A stretch of 64,000 bases of DNA, taken from an uncultured Christensenella sp. GTDB taxonomy: Bacteria > Bacillota_A > Clostridia > Christensenellales > Borkfalkiaceae. Below, one piece after another: positions 16,988 through 23,753 of this stretch. The stretch spans positions 1-64,000 of the forward strand of contig CAJTTC010000008.1 in the NCBI GenBank assembly GCA_910579295.1, in the 5' to 3' direction. The position numbers and the translations under genes are program-made. Under the pieces are notes generated by a model. It searched no databases and had not been told where the DNA came from. It worked only from the letters and a program-made list of their open reading frames with translations. Each line of letters starts with the position of its first letter. The first letter of the stretch is position 1.

Positions 16988-16998
16988 TGTGATATATT
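16970..16998 (+). promoter_or_regulatory. Promoter of the riboswitch-CaCA transcript
   Basis: TTGACG at 16970-16975, 17 bases, TATATT at 16993-16998, overlapping the end of nnr. Predicted start near 17005 places it just before the aptamer. Confidence 0.65.
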
Positions 16999-17008
16999 AT
17001 TATTTGTT

Positions 17009-17098
17009 GAAAGGGAGTAGTTTAAGGCAAGCTTCGTCATCACAGCGCAACCGCTCGGGGCTTGACACCTCTATTTGATTAGGGTAACAAGACTTTTA
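17009..17098 (+). ncRNA. yybP-ykoY family (Mn2+) riboswitch aptamer
   Basis: The hallmark elements of this family occur in order: AAAGGGAGTAG at 17010-17020, GGCAAGC with TCGTCATCAC in the first arm, a GGGGCTTGACACC return strand, then a CTCTA/TAGGGT arm and AACAAGACTTTT closing the P1 helix. These match the known loop sequences of manganese-sensing members, as recalled for the Lactococcus example. It lies between a promoter and an intrinsic terminator upstream of a cation exchanger, as expected. Identification is from motif recall; no covariance search was run. Confidence 0.85.
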
Positions 17099-17130
17099 AC
17101 TTAAAGAAATTTAAGTTAGAGGTCTTTTTT
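17089..17130 (+). terminator. Riboswitch expression-platform terminator
   Basis: The arms AGAC..TTAACTTAAA and TTTAAGTTA..GTCT form a strong stem with a GAAA loop, followed by six T. The left arm begins with the AAGACTTTT of the aptamer P1 helix, so ligand-bound aptamer and terminator are mutually exclusive. Manganese would therefore turn expression on. Confidence 0.85.
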
Positions 17131-17168
17131 CTATTTTTTAGTAACAAAATATTATCAGGGATTTAATT

Positions 17169-18308
17169 ATGCAAGTATTTTGGGGTATCTTCTGGGTTGT
17201 AATGCTTTTAATCGGTTTCGTTCTGCTCGTTAAGGGTGCGGACTTCTTTGTCGACGGCGCTTCGGGCTTAGCGGCAAAATTAAAAGTATCGACGTTCGTC
17301 ATAGGTCTTACAGTGGTTGCGCTCGGCACGTCTGCGCCTGAGGCTGCCGTGTCGATAATCGGCGGCATAAAAACGGCTCTCGGCGACTCTTCGGGCGCGG
17401 AAGTCATTATGGGCAACGTGCTCGGCAGTAATATGATAAACATTCTGCTCATCTTGGGTATTTCCTCGCTTGTGTGCACACTGCCCGTCGAAAAGAGTTC
17501 GCGTTTTATCGAAATTCCTTTCCTCATAATAATAAGCCTTATATTTATTTTGCTCGGCGATATTCAGGGCGGATATCAGTGGTACGACGGCTTGATTTTG
17601 GTTGCGCTGTATGCGGGATTTATGACCTATACGGTTATAATGGCTAAGCGCACTAAGCAAACCGTATTGCTGGAAGAGAGCGCGGCTGACGCAACCGCAG
17701 TTATCGGAGCGCCCCCCCGCGACGGCTTCGGCGGCTTTATGGACAGGGCTAAGGTCAAGTATGAAGAGCTCAAAGGCAAGGTCTGGTTTTTAATTATAAT
17801 AACCGTTGTCGGGCTTGGAATGGTCGTCGGCGGCGCGCAGCTTGTCGTAGAGGGCGCGACGTATATCGCTCAGGATTTAATCGGCATACCCGCAAATATC
17901 GTCGCTTTGACGGTTGTAGCCTTCGGCACTTCCTTACCCGAGCTCGTAACCTCCGTTTCGGCGGCACGAAAGGGGGACACGGGGCTTGCAATCGGCAATA
18001 TCATAGGCAGTAATATAGCTAATATCCTGCTCATCGCGGGGTTAGGCTTCGTATCAACGGGCGGCGTCGGCGCGATATTTACCAAACCCGAAATATGGTA
18101 CGCCAATCTTATGGACGGTTACGTGTCTATTATAGCCGCGCTACTGCTTTTCGGCTTTTCGTTCTTCAAGGGCAACAAGCTGGGTAAGGTGGCGGGCATT
18201 ACCTTTTTGGTCGTGCTTGTGGCATATTTCACATACCGTATTCTCGCTTCGTGCGGAGTTGTGCCCATGCTTCAAATCCCCGCTATTTTTACAAATTTCC
18301 CTCAATAA
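17169..18308 (+). CDS. CaCA-family cation/sodium antiporter (YrbG-like), probable Mn2+-responsive exporter
   Basis: A 379-residue inner-membrane exchanger with about ten membrane segments in two inverted repeats. Both alpha-repeat signatures are present: VVALGTSAPEAAVS near residues 51-64 and VAFGTSLPELVTSVSA near 252-267, each followed by a GNVLGSN- or GNIIGSN-type motif. The family usually exchanges Na+ or H+ for Ca2+. Placement behind a Mn2+ riboswitch suggests that Mn2+ is a physiological substrate here; that is inference. A poly-charged cytoplasmic loop (about 160-205) separates the repeats. RBS is weak (AGGGAT). Confidence 0.9.
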   Translation: MQVFWGIFWVVMLLIGFVLLVKGADFFVDGASGLAAKLKVSTFVIGLTVVALGTSAPEAAVSIIGGIKTALGDSSGAEVIMGNVLGSNMINILLILGISSLVCTLPVEKSSRFIEIPFLIIISLIFILLGDIQGGYQWYDGLILVALYAGFMTYTVIMAKRTKQTVLLEESAADATAVIGAPPRDGFGGFMDRAKVKYEELKGKVWFLIIITVVGLGMVVGGAQLVVEGATYIAQDLIGIPANIVALTVVAFGTSLPELVTSVSAARKGDTGLAIGNIIGSNIANILLIAGLGFVSTGGVGAIFTKPEIWYANLMDGYVSIIAALLLFGFSFFKGNKLGKVAGITFLVVLVAYFTYRILASCGVVPMLQIPAIFTNFPQ

Positions 18309-18412
18309 TTTTCGTATAAAATTTACGCCCTCCGTCAACAATTTATATGGCGGCGGGCGTATAATGTATTATAACTGCCCGCGTGCCGTAGCACGTAAAA
18401 GAGGTACTTCCA

Positions 18413-18763
18413 ATGACAATCAAACGCGGAGAGCTTTACTATGCAGATTTGTCACCCGTCGTGGGCAGTGAACAGGGGGGAGTGCGCCCCGTACTTGTCG
18501 TACAGAACGACGTGGGCAATAAATATTCCCCTACAATAATTGCGGCGGCGGTAACAAGCAAAATCAACAAAGCCAAACTGCCAACGCACATAGAACTGCC
18601 CTTAGGCGATTTCGGATTGCAAAAAGATTCGGTAATACTGCTCGAACAGATACGCACGCTCGATAAAAGGCGGTTAAAAGAGCGTATCGGCGAACTGCCC
18701 GAAGGCACTATGAGCAAGGTGGACCAAGCCATATTAATAAGCTTAGGCTTTGTTAAACAATAA
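18413..18763 (+). CDS. mazF: MazF/PemK-type endoribonuclease toxin (NdoA-like)
   Basis: A 116-residue toxin that cuts mRNA at short sequences. The family pattern is clear: RGELYYADLSPVVGSEQGG near residues 5-23, RPVLVVQNDVGNKYSPT near 25-41, and LEQIRTLDKRRLKERIG near 77-93. RBS AGAGGT lies 8 bases upstream. In Bacillus the antitoxin ndoAI directly precedes this gene; here the 104 bp upstream hold no antitoxin and the next gene is lspA. Chromosomal NdoA-like proteins without an adjacent antitoxin occur in clostridia, so the partner may be elsewhere. Confidence 0.92.
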   Translation: MTIKRGELYYADLSPVVGSEQGGVRPVLVVQNDVGNKYSPTIIAAAVTSKINKAKLPTHIELPLGDFGLQKDSVILLEQIRTLDKRRLKERIGELPEGTMSKVDQAILISLGFVKQ

Positions 18764-18794
18764 AAAAAGCGTAGCAAATTCCGCTACGCTTTTT
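18764..18794 (+). terminator. Terminator after mazF
   Basis: AAAAAGCGTAGC and GCTACGC arms with a 7-base loop, then five T. Confidence 0.88.
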
Positions 18795-18843
18795 CTATGG
18801 GTAATTTTAATGAGATATTTCGCTTTATTCTGTATTTAAACGC

Positions 18844-18872
18844 TTTTAATGCGGCATAAAATATGTTATAAT
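18844..18872 (+). promoter_or_regulatory. Promoter of lspA, predicted leaderless
   Basis: A consensus TATAAT at 18867-18872 with a weak TTTTAA 17 bases upstream. The lspA ATG begins 6 bases after the -10, and no Shine-Dalgarno is seen. Confidence 0.55.
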
Positions 18873-18878
18873 CAAGCT

Positions 18879-19529
18879 ATGAAAATAGGAAAACTCAACT
18901 TAAAAGCGCATTTCGGTAAGGTGAGCGCTATTTTAATAGCCGTATTTGCCGTGTTGCTCGCCTCCGACTTAATATTAAAATACTGTGAAGAAGCGTACAA
19001 TTGGAATTTTACCGTCATTCCCAAGTTCATTTGGGTGGAGAGCGGTTGCCGCAATTCGGGCGCGGCGTTTTCCTTTTTAGCCGATACCGAATGGGGTAGA
19101 ATATTCTTTATCGTCCTCACGTTCATTATGCTTATTTTAATGATCGCCGCGTTTATACTTTTGCCCGAACGCTTTGTTTGGCTTAAACTAGCGCTCGTTA
19201 TGATAGCGGCGGGCGCGCTCGGCAACCTTGTCGACAGACTGTGGCTGAAACAGGTGCGCGACTTCGTATGGATGAACATTTTCGGCAGTTATGCTTGTTG
19301 TAATTTTGCCGATTTCTGGATAGTCCTCGGCGTCGTTCTCGCCGTCGTCGATATGCTTTTCTTAAACGAATGGGCGGTGTTTCCTCTGACAAAGCGCGCA
19401 AGGGCGGCGGCAAAGGCTCGCGGCGAGGAGGTAAAAGCCGATAAGCAGATTACGGACGAAAAGCAAGCTCCCGCAAACGACGAAGTAACGCCTGACGACG
19501 GTAAAACCGACGGGAACGGGGAAAAGTAA
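18879..19529 (+). CDS. lspA: Lipoprotein signal peptidase (signal peptidase II)
   Basis: A 216-residue aspartyl protease of the membrane that cleaves prolipoprotein signal peptides. Four membrane helices are visible. The family motifs are RNSGAAFSFL near residues 59-68, GALGNLVDRL near 111-120, and CNFADFWIVLG near 142-152, carrying the two catalytic aspartates. A charged tail of about 50 residues rich in Lys, Asp and Glu follows the last helix and is longer than in most homologues. The start at 18879 is preferred because the -10 box lies immediately upstream. It ends next to the RluD-type gene. Confidence 0.92.
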   Translation: MKIGKLNLKAHFGKVSAILIAVFAVLLASDLILKYCEEAYNWNFTVIPKFIWVESGCRNSGAAFSFLADTEWGRIFFIVLTFIMLILMIAAFILLPERFVWLKLALVMIAAGALGNLVDRLWLKQVRDFVWMNIFGSYACCNFADFWIVLGVVLAVVDMLFLNEWAVFPLTKRARAAAKARGEEVKADKQITDEKQAPANDEVTPDDGKTDGNGEK

Positions 19530-20461
19530 TGCGCACGGAAGCCTTTACAGCCGAAACGCAGTGTGCGCGCGCAGATATAGCCGTAAGCGAACGTATGGCG
19601 GATTTTACGCGCTCGGCTGTTAAAAAGCTGTTCGAGGCAGGCAACGTTAAAATTAACGGCAAATCCGCAAAGCCCTCGCAGAGCGTATCTGTCGGAGATA
19701 AGATAGAGGTCGTTCTGCCCGAGCCTGCGGAGTGTATAGCAAAGCCCGAGGATATTCCCATAGACATAATCTATCAGGACGGCGATATAGCTGTAATCAA
19801 CAAACCTCAGGGGCTGACGGTTCACGCGGGCAACGGCAATTTGGACGGTACTCTCGTCAACGCGCTTCTGTACAGATTGGACAATTTAAGCGGAATAGGC
19901 GGGGTCATTCGTCCGGGCATAGTGCATAGAATAGATAAAAACACGTCGGGGCTTCTTGTTGTGGCTAAGAACGACAGGGCGCATTTAAGCCTTGCCGAAC
20001 AGATAGCGCAAAAGACTTGCCGCCGCACCTATATCGCGCTGTTGGAGGGCAATTTAAAGGACGATAGCGGCACGGTGACAACGTATATAGGCAGAAGTCA
20101 AGCCGACCGCACTAAAATGGCGGTAGTATCGCCCGATAAGGGCAAGTTAGCCGTAACCGATTATACCGTTTTAGAGCGTGCTCGGCTCGGAGCGCAGAGT
20201 TACACCCTGTGCCGTTTCGACTTACACACGGGCAGAACGCATCAGATTCGCGTGCACGCAAAATATTTAAATCACCCCGTGGTCGGCGACGACGTTTACG
20301 GCAGAAAGAAGAGGGAGTTCGGATTGAGCGGACAGCTGTTGCATGCGTACAGATTGGAGTTTGTGCACCCTGCAAGCGGCAAAATAGTAGTGTTTACCGC
20401 GCCTTTACCCGATTATTTTTCCGCCGTTCTGAATAAACTAAATATAAAAATAAACCTTTAA
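19529..20461 (+). CDS. rluD: RluA/RluD-family rRNA pseudouridine synthase
   Basis: A 310-residue enzyme converting uridine to pseudouridine in RNA. An N-terminal S4 RNA-binding domain (about 12-70, LFEAGNVKINGKSAKPSQSV) precedes the catalytic domain, with GIVHRIDKNTSGLLVVAKN near residues 129-147 carrying the catalytic aspartate, and TGRTHQIRVHAKYLNHPVVGD near 234-254 (partly quoted). lspA-rluD is a common pair in Firmicutes. Which uridines are modified cannot be told; RluD-like 23S sites are likely. Confidence 0.9.
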   Translation: MRTEAFTAETQCARADIAVSERMADFTRSAVKKLFEAGNVKINGKSAKPSQSVSVGDKIEVVLPEPAECIAKPEDIPIDIIYQDGDIAVINKPQGLTVHAGNGNLDGTLVNALLYRLDNLSGIGGVIRPGIVHRIDKNTSGLLVVAKNDRAHLSLAEQIAQKTCRRTYIALLEGNLKDDSGTVTTYIGRSQADRTKMAVVSPDKGKLAVTDYTVLERARLGAQSYTLCRFDLHTGRTHQIRVHAKYLNHPVVGDDVYGRKKREFGLSGQLLHAYRLEFVHPASGKIVVFTAPLPDYFSAVLNKLNIKINL

Positions 20462-20465
20462 ATTG

Positions 20466-20494
20466 TTGCAAAATTCAAACGGCGTTGGTATAAT
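20466..20494 (+). promoter_or_regulatory. Promoter of the small membrane protein gene
   Basis: TTGCAA, 17 bases, TATAAT at 20489-20494. Confidence 0.75.
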
Positions 20495-20526
20495 GTAGTC
20501 GAAAAATTAAACGGAGGTTTTAATTT

Positions 20527-20862
20527 ATGGCAAAGAGACAAAAAAACAGGAATACTACGGGTACAAGTGAAAACTCTCTTATCAACACCTGTGCGTTCTG
20601 GGGCTTGGTACTCGCCGGCGTGGCGGGACTTATCAGCTTTATGCTATATTTGTTGGGCGTGTGCGGAGTAACTATTGCCTGGGGCAACAAAGTTGCGGGC
20701 GCTTGCTCTATGATTGCTCAGCTTGCAATCTATATCGCGGTGTGGCTTGCGGCTTGGCGCTTTGCAAGGGGTAAAGGACAGACGTTCAGAATTTTGTTCT
20801 GGGTTTTCTTCGTGCTCAGCTTGCTCGGACTTGTAGGTCTCGGCATAGGCAGTTGGTATTAA
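20527..20862 (+). CDS. Small three-helix membrane protein, unknown
   Basis: A 111-residue protein with a basic, hydrophilic N-terminus (about 1-20) and three hydrophobic segments near residues 23-46, 58-80 and 88-107. RBS ACGGAGG and a good promoter show that it is expressed as a single-gene unit between two terminator-like features. No motif identifies a family. The short basic lead and packed helices suggest a structural or accessory inner-membrane protein, but no function can be assigned. Confidence 0.75.
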   Translation: MAKRQKNRNTTGTSENSLINTCAFWGLVLAGVAGLISFMLYLLGVCGVTIAWGNKVAGACSMIAQLAIYIAVWLAAWRFARGKGQTFRILFWVFFVLSLLGLVGLGIGSWY

Positions 20863-20876
20863 GATAAAACTATTTT

Positions 20877-20920
20877 TAAAGCGGTTTGTGCGTTTAAAGC
20901 ATAAACCGCTTTACTTTTTT
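20877..20920 (+). terminator. Terminator after the small membrane protein
   Basis: AAAGCGGTTT.TGC and GCA.AAACCGCTTT arms, then TTTTTT after AC. Confidence 0.85.
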
Positions 20921-20938
20921 CTGCTTATAATTTATAAT
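20910..20938 (+). promoter_or_regulatory. Possible promoter of der
   Basis: TTTACT at 20910-20915, 17 bases, TATAAT at 20933-20938; it overlaps the preceding terminator's T-run. Confidence 0.45.
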
Positions 20939-21013
20939 TTGAGCTAAGCAAAACAAGCAACGTAGTTCCCGATTACGCGTTCGCGTTCGGAATTATATAA
21001 AGGTAATTATTTT

Positions 21014-22324
21014 ATGTCAAACCCTTTAATAGCAATCGTCGGCAGACCTAACGTCGGTAAAAGCACATTTTTCAACAAGGTCGTCGGCAGAAAAATTTCA
21101 ATTACAGAGGACAGACCGGGCGTCACGCGCGACAGGCTGTACGCAGACGCCGAGTGGCGCGGCAGAATTTTTTCGCTTGTCGATACGGGCGGTATAGAGC
21201 TTAAAAGCGACGATTTAATGTGGAAGCACATAAAAAAGCAGGCGGAGGTTGCCATTGATACGGCTAACGTCATTCTGTTCTTCGTCGACGGCAGAGAGGG
21301 ACTGACGACCTCCGACTACGACGTCGCCGATATGCTCAGGCGCAGTAAAAAGCCCGTAATTCTTGTCGTAAATAAAATCGACGACTATTCCGAGGAAAAA
21401 GTATTCGAGTTCTATTCGCTGGGTTTGGGAGACCCCTATCCCGTATCTTCCGAGCACGGTAAAGGGATAGGCGACGTGTTGGACGAGTGCGTAAGCTACT
21501 TCGAGAAGAACGAGGGCGAGGAGGACAACAGCGTAAAAATCGCAGTCGTAGGTAAGCCCAATGCGGGCAAGAGCAGTATCGTAAACAGACTTCTCGGCTT
21601 CGAGCGCTCTATCGTCACCGACATTGCAGGTACTACCCGCGACGCTATCGACACACGCTTTACTTATGACGGCAGGGATTACACGATTATTGATACGGCG
21701 GGCATACGCAAGAAAGCCAAAGTGGAGGACGATATCGAGTACTATTCGGTTATGCGCGCGTTTGACGCCGTGCGCCGCGCCGACGTCTGCCTGCTTGTCG
21801 TGGACAGCACCGAGGGGCTCACTGAGCAGGACACGAAAATTATCGGTTACGTACACGAACAGGGTAAGCCGTCCGTCGTGGTAATGAACAAGTGGGATTT
21901 GATTGAAAAGGACACGAACACGATAAATAAGTTCGAGGACAAGTTAAAGGAAGATTTAAAGTTTATGGACTACTTTAAATCGGTTTACGTTTCGGCAAAG
22001 ACGGGACAGCGCGCCGAGAAGATAATGCGGGAGGTAGACAGCGTATATGCAAACGCCCGTTTCAGAGTTGCTACGGGCACGCTTAACGACCTGATATCCG
22101 ATACGGTCAGGGCGAACGAGCCCCCCTCGTACAACGGCAGAAGGTTGCGCGTATACTATTCTTCGCAGGTTTCCGTTGCTCCGCCGACGTTCGTGCTGTT
22201 TGTTAACAGCTGCGACCTGATGCACTTTTCGTACGAGAGATTTCTGGAAAACGCATTGCGCAAGGCGTTCGATTTTTCGGGTACGCCTATCCGCATTATT
22301 ACAAGGGAAAAAAAGAACGATTAA
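21014..22324 (+). CDS. der: Ribosome-assembly GTPase Der (EngA)
   Basis: A 436-residue protein with two tandem G domains and a C-terminal KH-like domain, required for 50S assembly. G1 motifs are GRPNVGKSTFFNKVVG (near residue 9) and GKPNAGKSSIVNRLLG (near 182); DTGGIE and DTAGIRKKAKVE are the two G3 regions. The last 90 residues form the KH-like domain. Length is standard. Confidence 0.97.
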   Translation: MSNPLIAIVGRPNVGKSTFFNKVVGRKISITEDRPGVTRDRLYADAEWRGRIFSLVDTGGIELKSDDLMWKHIKKQAEVAIDTANVILFFVDGREGLTTSDYDVADMLRRSKKPVILVVNKIDDYSEEKVFEFYSLGLGDPYPVSSEHGKGIGDVLDECVSYFEKNEGEEDNSVKIAVVGKPNAGKSSIVNRLLGFERSIVTDIAGTTRDAIDTRFTYDGRDYTIIDTAGIRKKAKVEDDIEYYSVMRAFDAVRRADVCLLVVDSTEGLTEQDTKIIGYVHEQGKPSVVVMNKWDLIEKDTNTINKFEDKLKEDLKFMDYFKSVYVSAKTGQRAEKIMREVDSVYANARFRVATGTLNDLISDTVRANEPPSYNGRRLRVYYSSQVSVAPPTFVLFVNSCDLMHFSYERFLENALRKAFDFSGTPIRIITREKKND

Positions 22325-22338
22325 GCGGGTAAAAAGCT

Positions 22339-23097
22339 ATGTACGAGTATGAATTTACGGCTATGCAGCAGTTGGATTTTGCTCACAGTTGGTATTGGTT
22401 TTTGCTTGGCGCGATAGTCAGCTATTTTATGGGTTGCTTCAATTTCGCCATACTCATATCCAAAATCAAGCACGACGATATAAGGCACGTGGGCAGCGGC
22501 AACCCCGGGGCGATGAATATTTCCCGCCGTTTCGGGTTGAGGTACGGGTTGCTCAACTTTTTGTGCGACGGATTGAAGGGCGCAATCCCCGCGCTGTGCG
22601 GCTTCTATATCTTCAAAGATTACTATTTTGCGGTCGGTACGCAGTACTTCGCCGTAGCCGATTTTGCGCGCTATCTGTTTGCCCTGTTTGCGCTTATCGG
22701 TCACGTGTTCCCCGTAACAATGAAATTCAGGGGCGGTAAGGGCATTTCTACAACCATAGGGTTGCTGTGGTTCTCCGTTTCGTGCGAAGTGTGGTGGTAC
22801 GCCTTTATCGGGCTCTTCCTCTTCATAATGCTCTTTGTGTACGTCGGTTTTACAGAGTGGGGCTCTATGGGCTCGCTCCTCGGCGTTGCGGCGTTTACGG
22901 TCTGGCAGGCGGTAATTTTTACGTTGCGCTACTCCAATATGATGAAAAACGTTTACGTCATCGTAACTTTTATGATATTGCTGGTTTTAAATGTGTTGAC
23001 GTGGGGAGCGCACCACCGCAACTTATATCAGCTTATGGCGGGAGAGGAGCACCGCACTTCACTCAAAAAAATGCTCAAAAAGAAAAAATCCAATTAA
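22339..23097 (+). CDS. plsY: Glycerol-3-phosphate acyltransferase PlsY
   Basis: A 252-residue integral membrane enzyme that acylates glycerol 3-phosphate with acyl-phosphate to start phospholipid synthesis. Three known motifs are visible: GSGNPGAMNISR near residues 52-63, KFRGGKGISTTIG near 130-142, and a more divergent third region. The C-terminus has a Lys-rich tail. The protein is about 40-50 residues longer than the typical PlsY. It follows der by 14 bp; gpsA, which makes its substrate, is at 8203. Confidence 0.92.
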   Translation: MYEYEFTAMQQLDFAHSWYWFLLGAIVSYFMGCFNFAILISKIKHDDIRHVGSGNPGAMNISRRFGLRYGLLNFLCDGLKGAIPALCGFYIFKDYYFAVGTQYFAVADFARYLFALFALIGHVFPVTMKFRGGKGISTTIGLLWFSVSCEVWWYAFIGLFLFIMLFVYVGFTEWGSMGSLLGVAAFTVWQAVIFTLRYSNMMKNVYVIVTFMILLVLNVLTWGAHHRNLYQLMAGEEHRTSLKKMLKKKKSN

Positions 23098-23101
23098 AAA
23101 A

Positions 23102-23129
23102 TCAGCTCCGTTTAAAATGGCGGAGCTGA
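23102..23129. terminator. Shared terminator between plsY and the PH-like gene
   Basis: TCAGCTCCG at 23102-23110 pairs with CGGAGCTGA at 23121-23129. The minus strand continues into TTTTTT, so it mainly ends the minus-strand gene. Confidence 0.75.
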
Positions 23130-23144
23130 ATTTATTATACATTA

Positions 23145-23624
23145 TTATTTTTTATCGTCTTTCTTATCGTTTTCGAGGGAGTTGATACTGTATTCGATTT
23201 TGGGATTAGCTTTTAAAACGGCGTCGATAAAATCGTTGTACCATTCCTGTTTTACTACAATGACGATAAATTCGCCGTTTTCAAACGTGACGGTGAGCTT
23301 GTTGGTCTTTCTGTCAAGCGTGACTTCATAAATTTTCTCAACGTCGTACTTGCTCGTAATAAAGCCGAATTTTGTCTTGAACGTCTTGCCGTCTACAATG
23401 TAGCAGGAAAACAGCAGAATGCTCAAAAGCAGAGCGAACAGAACGATAGTGACGAAAAACATCAGAACGTATTGCAGAATGGGGTATATGGGGTCGACGG
23501 CGTTCCTCGCGCCGTTTACTATGCAGTAGTAAAGATTTACGGCGAAGCCCACTGAGCATAGCACCATTCCGAAAATCATTAACGCCTTCATTAACGGCGT
23601 AAATTTGTATTTAAAACTTTTCAT
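23145..23624 (-). CDS. Two-helix membrane protein with PH-like domain
   Basis: A 159-residue protein with two hydrophobic helices (near residues 11-33 and 47-71) followed by a beta-rich cytoplasmic part with VDGKTFKTKFGFITSKYDVEKIYEV near 77-101 (locator only) and a charged tail. The layout resembles bacterial PH-domain membrane proteins. Function is unknown. Its promoter puts the ATG 7 bases after the -10 without a ribosome-binding site. Confidence 0.75.
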   Translation of the reverse strand: MKSFKYKFTPLMKALMIFGMVLCSVGFAVNLYYCIVNGARNAVDPIYPILQYVLMFFVTIVLFALLLSILLFSCYIVDGKTFKTKFGFITSKYDVEKIYEVTLDRKTNKLTVTFENGEFIVIVVKQEWYNDFIDAVLKANPKIEYSINSLENDKKDDKK

Positions 23625-23631
23625 ATATCAT

Positions 23632-23660
23632 ATTATAACCGCTAATGAAGCAAAAGGCAA
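23632..23660 (-). promoter_or_regulatory. Promoter of PH-like gene, predicted leaderless
   Basis: On the minus strand: TTGCCT, 17 bases, TATAAT, then 7 bases to the ATG at 23624. Confidence 0.7.
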
Positions 23661-23692
23661 CCCAAATAATTATTTTTCCGTGTGATAAAAGG

Positions 23693-23721
23693 TTGAAAAT
23701 AATTACATTTTAATGTAAAAT
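23693..23721 (+). promoter_or_regulatory. Promoter of the hydratase gene with internal palindrome
   Basis: TTGAAA, 17 bases, TAAAAT. The spacer holds a 16-base palindrome, TTACATT-TT-AATGTAA (23702-23717 region), that could be an operator. No adjacent regulator gene is seen. Confidence 0.65.
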
Positions 23722-23753
23722 GTATATTGCACATTTGCTTTGCGGAGGATATT

